Counted from the stretch's first letter, positions 34,874 to 47,346 are shown. The stretch is DNA of 64,000 nucleotides from Agapanthus africanus (GCA_030015575.1 CM057340.1:753431632-753495631); one strand, 5' to 3'. Notes: a model not told the origin generated them from the sequence alone. A program made the numbers and translations.

Positions 34874-37182
34874 TGTTTCCCCAATCAGAGTAAAGCTCTG
34901 TTCAAATTCTAAGGCGGGAAATGAAGCGACGCTTCTATTTTCCCCAATCAGAGCAAAGCTCTGTTTGAATTTCAAAATTCAAAAATAGAAGCAACGCTTC
35001 AGATCCCTTGCGCTGCGCGCTGTGCGCCACGTGTCAAAAGCAGACACGCCAGCACAAGGAGCGTTGCGCCCAAGGCAGCGCACCCCCAATCAGAGTAAGG
35101 CTCTATTTCAAAATTCAAATTTTAAAATAAATGAAGTAACGCTTCAGATCTTTTGCGCTCTGCGCTGCGCGCCACGTGTCAAACAGTGGTGCGCTAGCGC
35201 AGTTGCGTTGCGCCCTGCGCTGCGCGCCACGTGTCAAACACAGATGCGCTAGCGCTCTGCGCTGCGCGACACGTGTCAAGCGCAGGTGCACTGGCGCCAA
35301 TTGCGCCAGCACTGGAATTTAAATAATAAATTATTAATTAATCAGAATTAAAATTCTAAAAAGATATTTCCAATCTTATTAAAATAAGAAGATTGTCTTA
35401 TGTAAAACAGAGGCCTTAGGATCAAAGATCCAACGGTAGGGAAATATCCCCAGATCAATCAGAGAAAGATCTCTGTAACTAACTTAACAAACCAATTGGC
35501 CTTATATAAAGGCCCCTAGACTCCAAGTCTCACATATAGAGAGATACACAGAAAAAAGAGAACCCTCTAAAAAATTTGAAAGGGCAAGCCTTTGAAGAAA
35601 GAAGATCATCTTCTTCATCTTTAAAGATAAAAGAATTTGATTCTTGAAGAACAAAAATGAAAACACCTCACAAAAAGAAGAATTTCTTCTAAAAAGATCA
35701 AAGATCTAAGAACAAGATCAAGATCTTCAATATAAAAAAGAAAAAGATCAAAAAAGATCCAATCATAAAAGATTAAAGAAGTAATTTACTTCATTCTTAG
35801 ATCTTTTTGATCTATATAAAGGCACAGCCTTTTGATGCACCATTGGTTCTTGAATCTTGAGGTAGAACATCTTTTAAGAACAAGAAAAACTTGTTTCTTT
35901 GATCTGAATTGGACCAAGATGCGCTCTGCGCTATTGGACAGTGCCTTGCACTTTTGAAATGCGCCTTTGCGCTCCTTGGACTGGCGCAACTCACTAGAGC
36001 GCGCCACGTGTCAACCACAGAATGATCTACGCCTTGTGCTTCTAAAAATAGCGCACTGCGCTCTTGGATTGGCGCATAGAACCAGGGCGCGCCACGTATC
36101 AGCAGCGCACTAGCGCAGCGCACTGCGCTAACAGACTTGCACTTAGCGCAGAGCGTGACACGTGTCACCTCCACATGCGCTAGCGCCTTGCGCTTTTTAA
36201 TTGGCTCAAAGCGCCTGATAAGCCACGTGGTGCACTATCAGACCACTATAAATGCTATGCATTATTAAAAAGGGCAGAGCTCAAGTAAAGGTCTAACAGG
36301 CCAAATATAAATGTTATACATTTAATTACAGAGCCCAATGCTATGCATTAATAAAAGGGCCGAGCCCAAATAAAGGCTCAACAGCCAGAACAATAAAATG
36401 TTCAACTCATATCAACTGAGCCCATATGCTCATAGACCTTCAAACAGACTTTAGTCCCAAATTGGACTATAGATCTCCCAACCAACATTGGTTCGAGGGT
36501 ATATCTCTGAACTCCTCTGATATTAGTTGTTGTAATCCTTCAACGTCTTCAGAGAGGTGACGGGTCCCGACGGCCATACATTCCACGGACTACAATGGAC
36601 CACCATGTCCTTAAACTGGCAATCGACCGAAGCATCCGTAAACTAAACGATGGAGCCCAAATGATCTTTTGTTGGATCTAAATGATCCTGTTAAGTTGAT
36701 CTTAGTCTGGAAATTAGACTAACGTATCCTTAACAAACGTTTAAGTTGATCTTGGTCCAAAATGAGAATAACCAAAACCCCAAATCCAAATCTAAGAAAT
36801 TACGGATTTGGACTAATCCACGTCCTACGGGCGATAACATAAATTAGTCTCTGTATACAATCCACGGGCAACCGAACGCAAAACAAACACCCACGACACG
36901 AAGTGACCATCTGCAGAAAGAGAAAGTTGTTACCGCGATACGGTAGCGTAATTAACTGCAGGGGCTTGCGCCTGCAGGGAAGAGCGTCCCCACAATCAAA
37001 AACCCCTCAAACGAGGGGGAATCTGACGAAGTCTGCTACATCGGCCGCATCCGTTTAAACCTTCGATACATGATGCCATAAATCAACTTGGCATTTTCGG
37101 AGAGGTGGACGGATAGCACCAAATAGCATCTGCCCCCAGATTCAGGCAAGACGTGCGTCTTCCCGGTTTCCGGCAGTAAACA
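34874..37182 (+). repeat. 5' LTR of T2 (L3)
   Basis: This 2309-bp LTR runs from TGTTTCCCCAATCAG to GGCAGTAAACA. A CCAAT motif and TATATAAAGG lie at about 35492-35512, which predicts transcription from about 35540 and a long R-U5. CCACGTGTCAA and GCGCTAGCGC repeats fill 35010-35310 and 35990-36240. The distal part matches L4 closely. Confidence 0.9.
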
Positions 37183-37187
37183 GATTC

Positions 37188-37206
37188 TGGCACACCCGGT
37201 GGGACC
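37188..37206 (+). other. T2 primer binding site
   Basis: TGGCACACCCGGTGGGACC follows the LTR after a GATTC spacer. The same site occurs in T1 and in the truncated copy at 8600. The primer tRNA is not identified. Confidence 0.75.
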
Positions 37207-37332
37207 TTTTCCTCTTTCCACTCCACACTTCGTGTGTCGTGTTCGCGAAAGAATCGCGATTTTGCTATGGTTGCCTGTGGATTCGAGGTACTTAGATTTG
37301 GTGTCTTGCTCCGTGCAGAAAACAGAAGATCA

Positions 37333-40300
37333 ATGGCTTCAAACTACACTAACTGCAACTGCAACCCTCACTCCGTCCCGTCCAGAGGAGTGACTTACGG
37401 GCCCCAAGCGGCCTCCATCTTCGTTATGCTGGTGGAAAAAGTGACTCAGGACACCACTGGGCTATTCTTCGGGACAATGCTCCCATCGATGAGCTTCAAT
37501 GCCCCAATGTCGTCGCAAGAAGCTCCAAAGAAGTCGGTCTTTGATCGGCTTGCTACTACCGCGGCCCCTCTCAACGGGTCGTCCAGCTCCAACGCCTCAG
37601 TCTTCGCCAAATTGGGCCAAAGTTCATGTGGGCGCATGATGAAGCCTGCAATCCCAGAAACGGTTGTTTCGAAGAGGATAGTCATCCCTGCTCCTGAAGT
37701 CGTCAAGGAGGCTTCTCCTACCAAAGGGTCGGTCTTTGCAAGACTGACTGTTCCAGCTCCCACTCCCGCTCCTGCTCAAAAGTCTGTATTTGACAGGCTA
37801 GACACTGCTGCTGGACGGAACTTGGTCTTCAAGAGGCTAGTGCCAGCAACGCCTCATCAAACAGAGGGCAAGATAAAGCCATCCCCATCACCGAACCAAC
37901 ACCATCGGCTCGACATGCTCGACATCGCCACTGGCGCCGAGTGAGGAAGGCTGGGGGCAACTCCTCCTCTGGGCTAACTCCACCAGCCCTAACGGTGGAA
38001 GTCAATGCTGCTGTTCCAACCAGGAACAGCTTTGAATTGCTAAACAAGGTGCGCAGGAACTCTCCTACCGTCGTACTGAAAAGATCTCCTCCACCCATGG
38101 AGAATGTTACAGGAATAAAGCCGGATCAGCCCTCTCAGCGGCCTTCTTCCAAAGTTTACAAAGTCTGGCGACGGGTCCGGGAGTCGATAATTGATCAAGA
38201 TTACTCTCGTCGACAAAAAAAGGTGAAAGTTCAGCAAAAAGAAAATCATCTTGCTAAGCCACAAAAGGCAACGGCTGTCTGGGTGCCCTTTGCGACGGCC
38301 CCCTCGACGTCAACTGCTCAAAAAAGAAGGAGGCTGGAGAATCCCACTGTAACTATGACAGATCGCAAAGATGCCGAACCCAAACGCCCCAAGTCTGGGG
38401 GCATAATGGTGCATACTGTTTACATGGCTTCCAGAAAAGAGGAAAGCCGCGCTTCTACGGGTCACCGACCGCTCACCCAATCCGTGACAAAAGCTCAGGA
38501 ACAACAACAGCAGAAGCTTCAAGAGATGCTGACTGCAATAGCCGCACTCACTGGGCCGAAAGAAACTCCAGAGACCTCGGAGCAGCGTCGGGAACAAGAA
38601 ACTGACACCGAGTTCCTCCGAAGAATGCTCGAGAGGAAAGAAAAAGAGGCTGCAAAACATGCAGCCAATATAAAATGAATGACGCTTCTCTTCCAAGATA
38701 TGGTCGGGATGATGTTACAACCAGAACCTCCAGCTGAAAACCCTCTGATCATTATTGAAGACGATAAAGAGGAGACATCTAATCCTCTTCTGGCTCATTC
38801 AGCAGCTAAGTAGGAAACCATTTCCAAAGCTGCACTGGATGACTATATAGCTCAGCAAATACGAGCTCACCAGGCAAATGAAGCAGCCGGTCAAGTCGTT
38901 AAAACTGGGCGACCGTATCCAGGCTGGTATGATCAGATAAAGTACCCGCCGGGATATACGATCCCTAAGTTCCATATATATAAAAGGACGGGGAATCCAC
39001 ATCAGCATGTCGCTCAATTCATAGCCTTATGCGGCAACACTGGAGACGACGACAAACTGTTGCTTCGCCAATTCGTCGGCAGCTTAGCGGAAACGGCCTT
39101 TGAATGGTATTCGGAGCTACCTAACGACTCTGTCAAAACATTTGCGGAGATGGAGCTACTGTTTACATAAAGATTCACGAGTGCTAGTGAACGCACCCCG
39201 ATGACGGCATTGATTAATGCCAGGGTGAAGCCGGGCGAGACGTGGGTCCAATACGCAATACGGTGGCGAAACTTATGGTCGAAGTGCGAACAACGCATCG
39301 AAGAAGCACCTGCGGTAGGCATGTTCGTGGGCACTCTTGATCCGCAAGCGACCATCTCACAATTCATGATGTTCTTCAAGCCAACTACTTTCCAGGCCTT
39401 GATCGACAAACTGGCCCAAATGGACCAGATGGGTCACAGACCGTCTCCTCCAACGCCAGACTCTCGAAATGAAAAAGGGAAAGGAAAATCAATTTTCGTC
39501 TCCAATACTCAACAACAGCCGAGCAACTCAAAGCCAGTTGTTCGCCAAAACAACGTGCGTCCATGCCCATCCCTCGAGGAGAGACTGGGACGTCCTTACT
39601 CGTTTCCTCAGGATAAAACGAAGAGACTGTTCGAGCTGGCAATGCGCAACAGACTCATCAATCTGCCGAGTCCAAAACGTCCGTTGCAGCCAGGCGATAT
39701 CAACGATCTTAATTATTGCCCTTACCACCAAGCGGTAAGCCATCCAATCGAAGATCGCTTCGTCTTTAAGGGATGGATTGAGGATCAGTACCAACAAGGC
39801 AAGTTCGCGTTATCCGAAAACTGGAAGGTGAACCCGCCACAGCCTCATGCTCCTAAAAAGGTGGACACATCGGGGGCATCATGCTCTTTTGTTAAAGAGG
39901 CCCCATGGGAAGTGGCCCTTTCGGCCAAAACCAAAAAGATGCTGAATGTTCGCCAGACATGCCCGGCGATTAGATGGAAGAACCCGCTGGAACCCCAGAT
40001 CATCGAAAGGATGCTGAAGCCACGCCCAACTCCAAATATTGGCGGTGATAGCCAAAGCGTTCATGCCCAGTCATCGAAATCTTCGAAAAAGAAGAAGAAA
40101 TCCAAGAAGCCCGTGAAGCCTGGCGACAAGCGCACAGACCTACAAAAGCAGATTGACGCGCTGGAAGAGTACAACCAGAAGGCGCGGACTCCAATCATGC
40201 TCCAAGAGTTCCTCAGCCACGTTCTTGAGGACGAAGATGATAGAGAAGAATCGTCAGACGAATCTGAGAATTACGTAGCAAGTTGCCATGTGATTTCTCA

Positions 40301-40982
40301 TTCATCGCTAGACAATGAAGAGGCTCCTTGCACAAAGAAACTGGGGGCAGAGCCTGAATTAGAACTTCTGGGGCCGTCAGATGAAATGATCGACGCATTC
40401 CTAAACGAAGCTCTCCTGAGAAGTAAAGCTGATCGGGAGCGTGAGATGGCCATATTTGAAAAGGCCAAACGTCGGCGACTGGACAAAAGGGTCGAAACAC
40501 TCCCACCAGATCAAAATACATCCGCCGCAAATGAAAGCAGGATCAAGACAAGGAAACGATTCGCCAAAGCCATAACGATGGGGATGAGGCTGCCCTCTTT
40601 CAGAGAAAATTCTCCTGGTGGGATACATCCTGATGAAGCGGACGTACATCCTAACTTCTGCTTATATCATCAGAAGATCACACATCCTACTGAAGATTCC
40701 AACTCCTTTAAGTGTTGGTGGCAAGGGTATGTCGTACACAGGCAACACTTCAACAGGACAAAGCATGAAGCTCGTAGACAGCAGAAAAGTACGACAGATG
40801 AGCGTATAAAAATTGCCGACAATTGTCATAGGGTTGATCCCGAGGGACCGCGAGTTCTCACCTTCGGGAGCGACTCCGACGAAAAAGTAGCCCCCGGCCC
40901 TCTCTTCAAAGAATCCATCTCTAAAACGAAAGAATTGAGAAGTTGCGAGAACATTCAGCCGTGCAATCGCATGCTACCGTGA
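37333..40982 (+). pseudogene. T2 gag, Tat type
   Basis: ATG 37333 starts a frame with five VFxRL-like motifs (SVFDRL, SVFAKL, SVFARL, SVFDRL, LVFKRL) set in P/A/S-rich spacers. A frameshift near 37940 leads to a K/R- and Q-rich region, then the capsid core (38820-39420; WYDQIKYPPGY, FEWYSELPND, ALIDKLAQMDQ). Next come a C/H motif (YCPYHQAVSHPIEDR at about 39714-39760), an acidic low-complexity region and a second C/H motif (FCLYHQKITHPTED at about 40660-40700). In-frame stops are TGA 38676, TAG near 38812 and TAA near 39168, then the terminal TGA at 40980-40982. The product would be the capsid of the element. Gag of T1 is its homologue. Confidence 0.88.
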
Positions 40983-41474
40983 AAGAATCCCGGACCCGCA
41001 AACAAGGGATCGAACAAAAAGGATAAAGGGAAGGAAAAAACGTCCTTCGTCGCCAATGCTCAACAACAATCGAGTGACCCTAGACCGGTTGTTCGCCAAA
41101 GCAACAGGCGACAACCCCTCTATGAAAAGTTGAAACGTCCTTACTCATTTCCCCGGGATGAAACAAGGAGGCTGTTCGAACTAGCAGTGCACAACAGGCT
41201 TATTACTCTACCGGAGCCGAAACACCAGCTACAACTGAATGATGTCAACAATTCTAATTACTTCCCTTACCACCAAGTATTGGGCCATCCGATCGAAAAC
41301 TGCTACGTCTTCAAAAACTGGGTTGAAGACCAATACCAACAGGGCAAGTTCGCGCTGTCCGAAAACAGGAAGGTGAGCCCGCCACAACCACATGCTCCGA
41401 GAAAGATGGATATGCTGGGGGCATCATGCTCATTAATAGGGAAGGCCTCATGGACCGAAAAGTCCGTAAACTAA
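40983..41474 (+). pseudogene. Duplicated gag segment in T2
   Basis: It repeats the stretch at about 39430-39910. Matches include QQQ...VVRQ, RPYSFP..TRRLFELA and YHQ...HPIE...VFK.WVEDQYQQGKFALSE. It is clearly diverged from the first copy, so it is not a recent slip. Possibly gag of two family members recombined, or an internal tandem duplication aged in place. It runs directly into the GGTCC-rich 3' repeats. Confidence 0.8.
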
Positions 41475-44400
41475 GAATCCGCCTCAAATACAGCAACGAT
41501 GGACCGAAACGTCCTTAAACTAACGACGGACCACTGTGTCTTAAAACTAGCTGTTGACCGAGATGTCAATAAACTACGGTGGATTGAGGCACCCCAAAGC
41601 CGATACAAAAAAAAGAAGAATAAAAATAAAAATAAAAACGGTATGCCCATAAGCAAGATGGGCACGGATGAAAACCCGAAAGGGCTCCGTGAGTAAAAAC
41701 AGCAGGGCTACCGGCGAGTGTTTGTGAAAACCCGAAAGGGCGCAAGCTCGTTATATAAAAAAAAAGAGAATAAAAGAAAAACGGTATGTCCATAAGCAAA
41801 ATGGGCACAGATGAAAACCCGAAAGGGCTCCGTGAGTAAAAACAGCAGGGCTACCGGCGGGTGTTTGTGAAAACCCGAAAGGGCGCAACCTCGTCAAAAG
41901 ACACTTACAGGGCCCTCTCGACCTTGTAAGGAGAAACCACCTGCGTGAGATCCTTACGATTCACAAGGGAGCAATACACTTAGGAATCCTCACGATTCCT
42001 AAGGAGAAATTACACTTGCGAGATCCTCACGACTCGTAAGGAAAACTCTCTTATGGGACCCTCACGGCTCATAAGATTTGAAAGTCTTAAGTTACAGACA
42101 CCTGAACCTGTTCTTAAGCAACCCCCACAACCTTCGATACTGCCCTATAAGCGGCTCAATGCTGACCCTTGTATATAATCCACGGGCGCGAATAAATATT
42201 TCCCTAACAAAGTCCCATCCGTGACTAAGGATATACCCATATGGTGAACAACCCTTGTAAGTCCTCTTGACTTATAAGGAGAAAACCCTCTTGTAAGATC
42301 CTTACGACTTACAGGAGAACATGCACTTAGGAATCCTCACGACTACTAAGAAGAAAACACACCTATGAGATCCCCACGACTTGTAGGGAGAAATACCTTT
42401 GTGAGACCTTTACGGCTCATGAAGTAAAAGCCTTAGTCAAAAGAATCCTAACCCTGTTCGCTAAGCCACCTTTGTTCGATATCGACAGAGGCAAATGATG
42501 ATTCGCTCGTGGCAATATTCCAGTTGTAGCGATGCTGATGCCGAAATCGGTGTCTAATTCCAAGCTTGCGGCAGAAAGCCAACAAGCCGTACATGCATGC
42601 GAAATAGCCGAAATGATGGGGCAGCATGCAACAAAATCAGCAAGTAAAAAGAAAATGTATGCATGCGAAATAGCCGAAATGATTGGGCAACTCGCAGTAA
42701 AGAGCAGCGAGTAAAAATAAAATAAATAGCCGAAATAATTGAGCACCGCGAAAAATAGCCGAAATGATGGGGCAATCTCGACCTTCGCGATATAAAACCT
42801 GAAATGATAGAGCATCGCGGAAAGAAATAAGATAAAATAAAAGCTGAAATTTATACCCTACGGGTGAAATCATATCGATCCTTGTATACAATCCAGGGGC
42901 GCTAACAAATAGAGGATCATATCATCCTACCAGGCTCCATCAAAAAGAGAGCCAAGTCTCGACGGTCACATCTGCATCCCAGAAGACCAACAACGGCGTT
43001 CCTCCTTATGCCAGCAAGGCATGGAAGCGACACAACGAAACGGAGCCACGGCATAGTCCTCAGTTCCAAATCTTAACGGCAATATCTGCAGCCTAAAAAT
43101 CAGCAACGGTGATCCTCCTCATTCCAACAGGACTCGGACGCAACATCACCAAGCGGAGTGACGGCAAAATTCCAGCTCCACCTCAGCATTCGTCTCGTTA
43201 CAGCAGGCGCAATGTCAACAACGGCGTTCCTTCGCAGTCCAACAGGATGCGGATGCAACGTCAACGAAAGACCCCATGGTCGAAACAATGCGGAGTAACG
43301 GCAAAATCCCAGCTCCACCTCAGCATTCGTCTCGTTACAGCAGACGAAATGTCAACGATGGTGTTCTTCCATAGTCCAGCTATATGCGGATACAACGTCA
43401 ATAAAGATCTCACGGTCGAAACAAAGCGGAGCGACGGCAAAATCCTAGCTTCACCTTAGCATTCGTCTCGATACAGCAGACGAGATGACAACAACGGCGT
43501 TCCTTTGCAGTCCAGCAAGATGCAGATGCAACGCCAACAAAAAGACCTCACGGTCAAAACAAAGCGGAGTGACGGCAAAATCCCAGCTCCACCGTGACAT
43601 TCATCTCGATACAGCAGACGCAATGCCAGCGAAGGACAAATTCCTAGCTTTAGGGTCTTAACGGCAACTTATATAAAACCTGAAATACCATCGGAGATTA
43701 TCTCACACCAGCATGGAGCGGTCACCACCTCGACGTTCGTCTCGATACAGCAGATGAAATGTCACTACAGCGTCCTTCCTCCAACAGGATTCGGACATGC
43801 CAAAGCAAACGAAGCGAAGGCCAAATTCCTAGCTTCAGGGTCTTGACGGTAACTCATATAAAACCTGAAAGACTATCGGAGATCATCTCAACCAAGCGTG
43901 GAGTGATCGCCACCTCGACGTTCGTCTCGATACAGCAAACGAAATGTCACCACGGTGTTCTTTCCCCAGCAAGATTCAGACGCGACAATCAAACAAATGG
44001 AGCCACGGCAAAATCCTTAGTTCCAGACGTCAATGGTTCACCAGCAACCTAGAAACAACCGCGACATGCGTCTCGATACAGCAGACGCAATGCCAGAAAA
44101 TGAAGCGAAGGCCAAATTCCTAGCTTCAGGGTCTTGACGGAAAGTCATATACAACCTGAAAGACCATCGGAGATCATCCCACACCAGCGCGGAGTGGTTA
44201 TGACTCATCGGGGCTCTCCAAAATGAGCCTAACCTCAAGTAAAAAGCAGCATGGCAAAATTCCTAACGCTTGCTCTTCTGACGGTCAAACTGCCTAAGAA
44301 GATTGCTTGAAGACGTCTTGTCCAGCCCCCGAAGGGATCAGAGACATGACAGTCGCAAGGCTACTCGAACAGCAAGGTTGCCTATCGAGGAATACATTAG

Positions 44401-45100
44401 CCGACGCGACGGTACGACGGACAAAACCCTAGTACCACAGACCCTAACGGACCTCTGTCATAAAGAGCAGAGGTTAACTGTGACGTTAGGATATTCTTGC
44501 GAGAAATGATCGATTCGTCTCGACTCGTGAGGCAAAGCCTTAGGCAGCGAGGATTAAAAAACCTATTTTCTAAGCACTAGGGCCCTGCAAGTCGGTCCGA
44601 AATGGACTCTTGCATACTATTCACGGGTCACACTCTCCAAAGTCGAATCTCGACAAGGAAGGAAACAACCGCTCACGGGTCCTCTCGACTCGTAAGAGGG
44701 AAAATTCTCTTATAAGATCCTTACGACTTATAAGGGAAAACGCACTTAGGAATTCTCACGATTCCTAAGGAGAAAATACACCTACGAGATCCTCTCGACC
44801 CGTAGGGAGAAAATTCTTTATGAGACCTTCATGGTTCATAAAGTTGAAAAGTCTTAGGTGACAGATCCTAACCCTGTTTTCTAAGCCATCGCCACTGTAC
44901 AAAAAGCATAAGATTGACAGTTATATACTATCTACGGATCGCACTTGCTAAAATCGCATGGCAAACAACACAGCAAAGAGAAGAAAGCGACAGAAGGAAC
45001 ATCTGATTTGCATTTGATTAAGCGTTCGAGACATACCCATTCATGCATGTGCAAAAGATTTAGTACATGAAATAAGACAAGCTGAAATGAGAAATTTGCC
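41475..45100. repeat. T2 3' noncoding region with minisatellites
   Basis: It holds the reverse-complement counterparts of the T1 repeats: GGAC-type units at 41475-41580, the AAAACCCGAAAGGGC units at 41640-41900, the CTTACGA/TCACGA units at 41910-42420 and 44620-44830, and the CGAAATGAT units at 42590-42790. An array at about 43080-44110 repeats units of roughly 120-160 bp containing ATTCGTCTCG.TACAGCAG. This array is longer than the matching part of T1 (29740-30000). No gene is seen. Confidence 0.8.
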
Positions 45101-45170
45101 ATTCATACTTCAAGAAAAAAAGGGGTTCTTACAATTGTGAAAGCAATAAACAAAGAAGCTATTAAAATAA

Positions 45171-45677
45171 TTACAATGGCCAAACCTCAAATCCAGGACA
45201 TGGATTGAGGAACTCAAAAGTGACCTTGTCCAGAACTTTCCAAGCCTGGCGAACCATCCTGGTGTGCTTTCTTTCGCGAGCACGAGCGTCGGGATCCCCA
45301 CTGATGTCCTCCACCCTCCGATAGGCAGCAAGTACGGCAGACTGTTGAAAAGCCTGGTGCAAGAGATCGACAAGATTGTCTCACCGTCTCTTGGAGATTA
45401 GGTTCATCAGATACACCGAGTGCACCTTATCTTCAGCGGCATCCAATGCCCCAAGTGGCACACCAGTACAGAACAAGGGAAGCGCTTCCCAAATTGCTCC
45501 CATGATAAGCTTTAGAAGAAGGGAACGCCGGGGAAGCAGTTGGCCATTATATGCGTCAAAGCGACTCATAATTTCGGCATGCTCAGCGTTTGTGAATTCT
45601 CGGTCCTGAGAACGGCCGAGTTGGAGGATGTCTCCGTAAGAGATGATCTCATCAAGGTCATACATGTGGGCGTCCAT
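45171..45677 (-). pseudogene. T2 antisense cargo gene, unknown helical protein
   Basis: ATG 45677 lies 5 nt after a splice acceptor (TTTCTTTTACAG). The frame is 168 codons to a TAA-type end at 45171 and is broken once by TGA at 45383-45381, in a position readable as a CGA-to-TGA change. The protein is mostly helical, with RRSLLLKLIMGAIWEALPLF near the middle and a basic C-terminal part (RARERKHTRMVRQAW). I do not recognise it and see no similarity to the PMD protein of T1. Position, orientation, promoter and acceptor spacing match the T1 cargo gene. It could also be a remnant of a longer gene. Confidence 0.65.
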
Positions 45678-46250
45678 TACTCCTGTAAAAGAAAATTTTG
45701 TGACTGATTAAGCAAGATGATATAATTCATCAAAAAATAAAATGTCATCTTTAACCTTCAAGAACCATGAAAAACTCTTAAGAGTTCTTCTATATGGTTT
45801 GAAAGGAGCAAAGCTCCATTAATGAATTAAACAAAAACAAGAAAAATCCTTTTTAGAGAGCAAAGCTCTATTAATGGAACCCTAATAGGGTTCTCTTTAG
45901 TTCTCTTTAGATCCCTTTAGACCTATAGAGCAAAGCTTTGCTAGTGAAACCCTAAATGGGTTTTCTTTAGATCAGAGATCTATTAAGAGCAAGGCTCTGA
46001 ATAAAAATTAATTTAATCTAATCTAATTTAATTTTTACCTAAAAAAATTTTCTAGAGTTCTAACTCTTAAAAGTTCTTGAGAGAAAGAGCAAAGCTCTGA
46101 ATAAAAATTCTTATGAAGAAAATGGTAATCATCTGAGGACCAAAGGTCCTATTTATAGGCATTTGAGAGCCGTTTCAACTCCCCAAAAGTTGATCCAACG
46201 GTTGATATGCTACCGCCGCCGCACTCACGTTTGGGGCCACGTAAGCGCAA
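45678..46250 (-). promoter_or_regulatory. Promoter and 5' UTR of the T2 cargo gene
   Basis: On the minus strand a TATA box (CCTATAAATAGGACC; TATAAAT 46157-46151) lies about 94 bp from the polypurine tract. The leader consists of short inverted repeats, for example AGAGCAAAGCTCT and AACCCTAATAGGGTT. A 3' splice site at 45683-45684 implies a 5'-UTR intron. Confidence 0.65.
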
Positions 46251-46265
46251 CGGCGGGGGGGCATT
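46251..46265 (+). other. T2 polypurine tract
   Basis: A CGGCGGGGGGGCATT run abuts the 3' LTR start TGTTTCCCAC. It matches the T1 tract at 11567-11581. Confidence 0.85.
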
Positions 46266-47346
46266 TGTTTCCCACTGGCGCAGCGCACTGCGCTAACAGA
46301 CTTGCGCTTAGCGCAGAGCGTGACACGGTCACCTCCACATGCGCTAGCGCCTTGCGCTCTTTAATTGGCGCAAAGTGCCTGACAAGCCACGTGGCGCACT
46401 ATCAGACCACTATAAATGCTATGCATTATTAAAAAGGGCAGAGCTCAAGTAAAGGTCTAACAGGCCAAATATAAATGCTATGCATTTAATTACAAAACCC
46501 AATGCTATGCATTAATAAAAGGGCCGAGCCCAAATAAAGGCTCAACAGCCAGAACAATAAAATGTTCAACTCATATCAACTGAGCCCATATGCTCATAGA
46601 CCTTCAAACAGACTTTAGTCCCAAATTGGACTATAGATCTCCCAACCAACATTGGTTCGAGGGTACATCTCTGAACTCCTCTGATATTAGTCGTTGTAAT
46701 CCTTCAACGTCTTCAGAGAGGTGACGGGTCCCGACGGCCATACATTCCACGGACTACAATGGACCACTATGTCCTTAAACTGGCAATCGACCGAAGCGTC
46801 CGTAAACTAAACGATGGAGCCCAAATACTCTTTTGTTGGATCTAAATGATCATGTTAAGTTGATCTTAGTCTGGAAATTAGACTGACGTATCCTTAACAA
46901 ACGTTTAAGTTGATCTTGGTCTAAAATGAGAATAACCAAAACCCCAAATCCAAATCTAAGAAAATACGGATTTGGACTAATCCACGTCCTACGGGCGACA
47001 ACATAAATTATTCTCCGTATACAATCCACGGGCAACCGAACGCAAAACAAATACCCACGACACAAAGTGACCATCTGGAGAAAGAGAATTTGTTATCATG
47101 ATGCGGTAGCGTAATTAACTGCAGGGGCTTGCGCCTGCAAGGAAGAGCGTCCCCACAATCAAAAACCCCTCAAACGAGGGGGAATCTGACGAAGTATGCT
47201 ACATCGGCCACATCCGTTTAAACCTTCGATACATAGTGCCATAAATCAACTTGGCATCTTCGGAGAGGTAGACGGATAGCACCAAATAGCATCTGCCCCC
47301 AGATTCAGGCAAGACGTGCGTCTTCCCGGTTTCCGGCGGTAAACAA
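46266..47346 (+). repeat. 3' LTR of T2 (L4), internally deleted
   Basis: It is 1081 bp against 2309 bp for L3. After about 10 bp of the LTR start it jumps to sequence matching L3 from about 36110, so roughly 1.2 kb including the TATA is gone. The remainder is nearly identical to L3. It ends GGCGGTAAACA, followed by the target duplication. Confidence 0.88.

Larger units (their letters stand above)
34874..47346 (+). mobile_element. T2, pol-less Tat/Retand-type element with antisense cargo gene
   Basis: It runs from LTR 34874-37182 through primer site, gag, a duplicated gag segment, minisatellites and an antisense gene to polypurine tract and LTR 46266-47346. The flanks are GCTGC (34869-34873) and ACTGC (47347-47351), a duplication with one change. 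It is 12,473 bp long and inserted in T1 in the opposite orientation. No protease, RT, RNase H or integrase is visible. It is non-autonomous by content, and its gag is broken as well. Confidence 0.88.

Noticed and set aside
37282..37326. A short intron just before the T2 gag start (GAGGTACTT to GTGCAG)
   Set aside because: It would be only about 45 bp and the T1 counterpart lacks both splice signals.
47246..47346. Minus-strand gag frame that appears to end in YPSTSPKMPS
   Set aside because: The end is translated from the T2 LTR. The same peptide appears at 16630-16730 in another LTR copy. Real gag stops at the insertion edge at 47347.
46266..47346. L4 as an independent solo LTR
   Set aside because: It is preceded by a polypurine tract rather than a target duplication. 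The duplication pairs its right side with the left side of L3, which defines T2.
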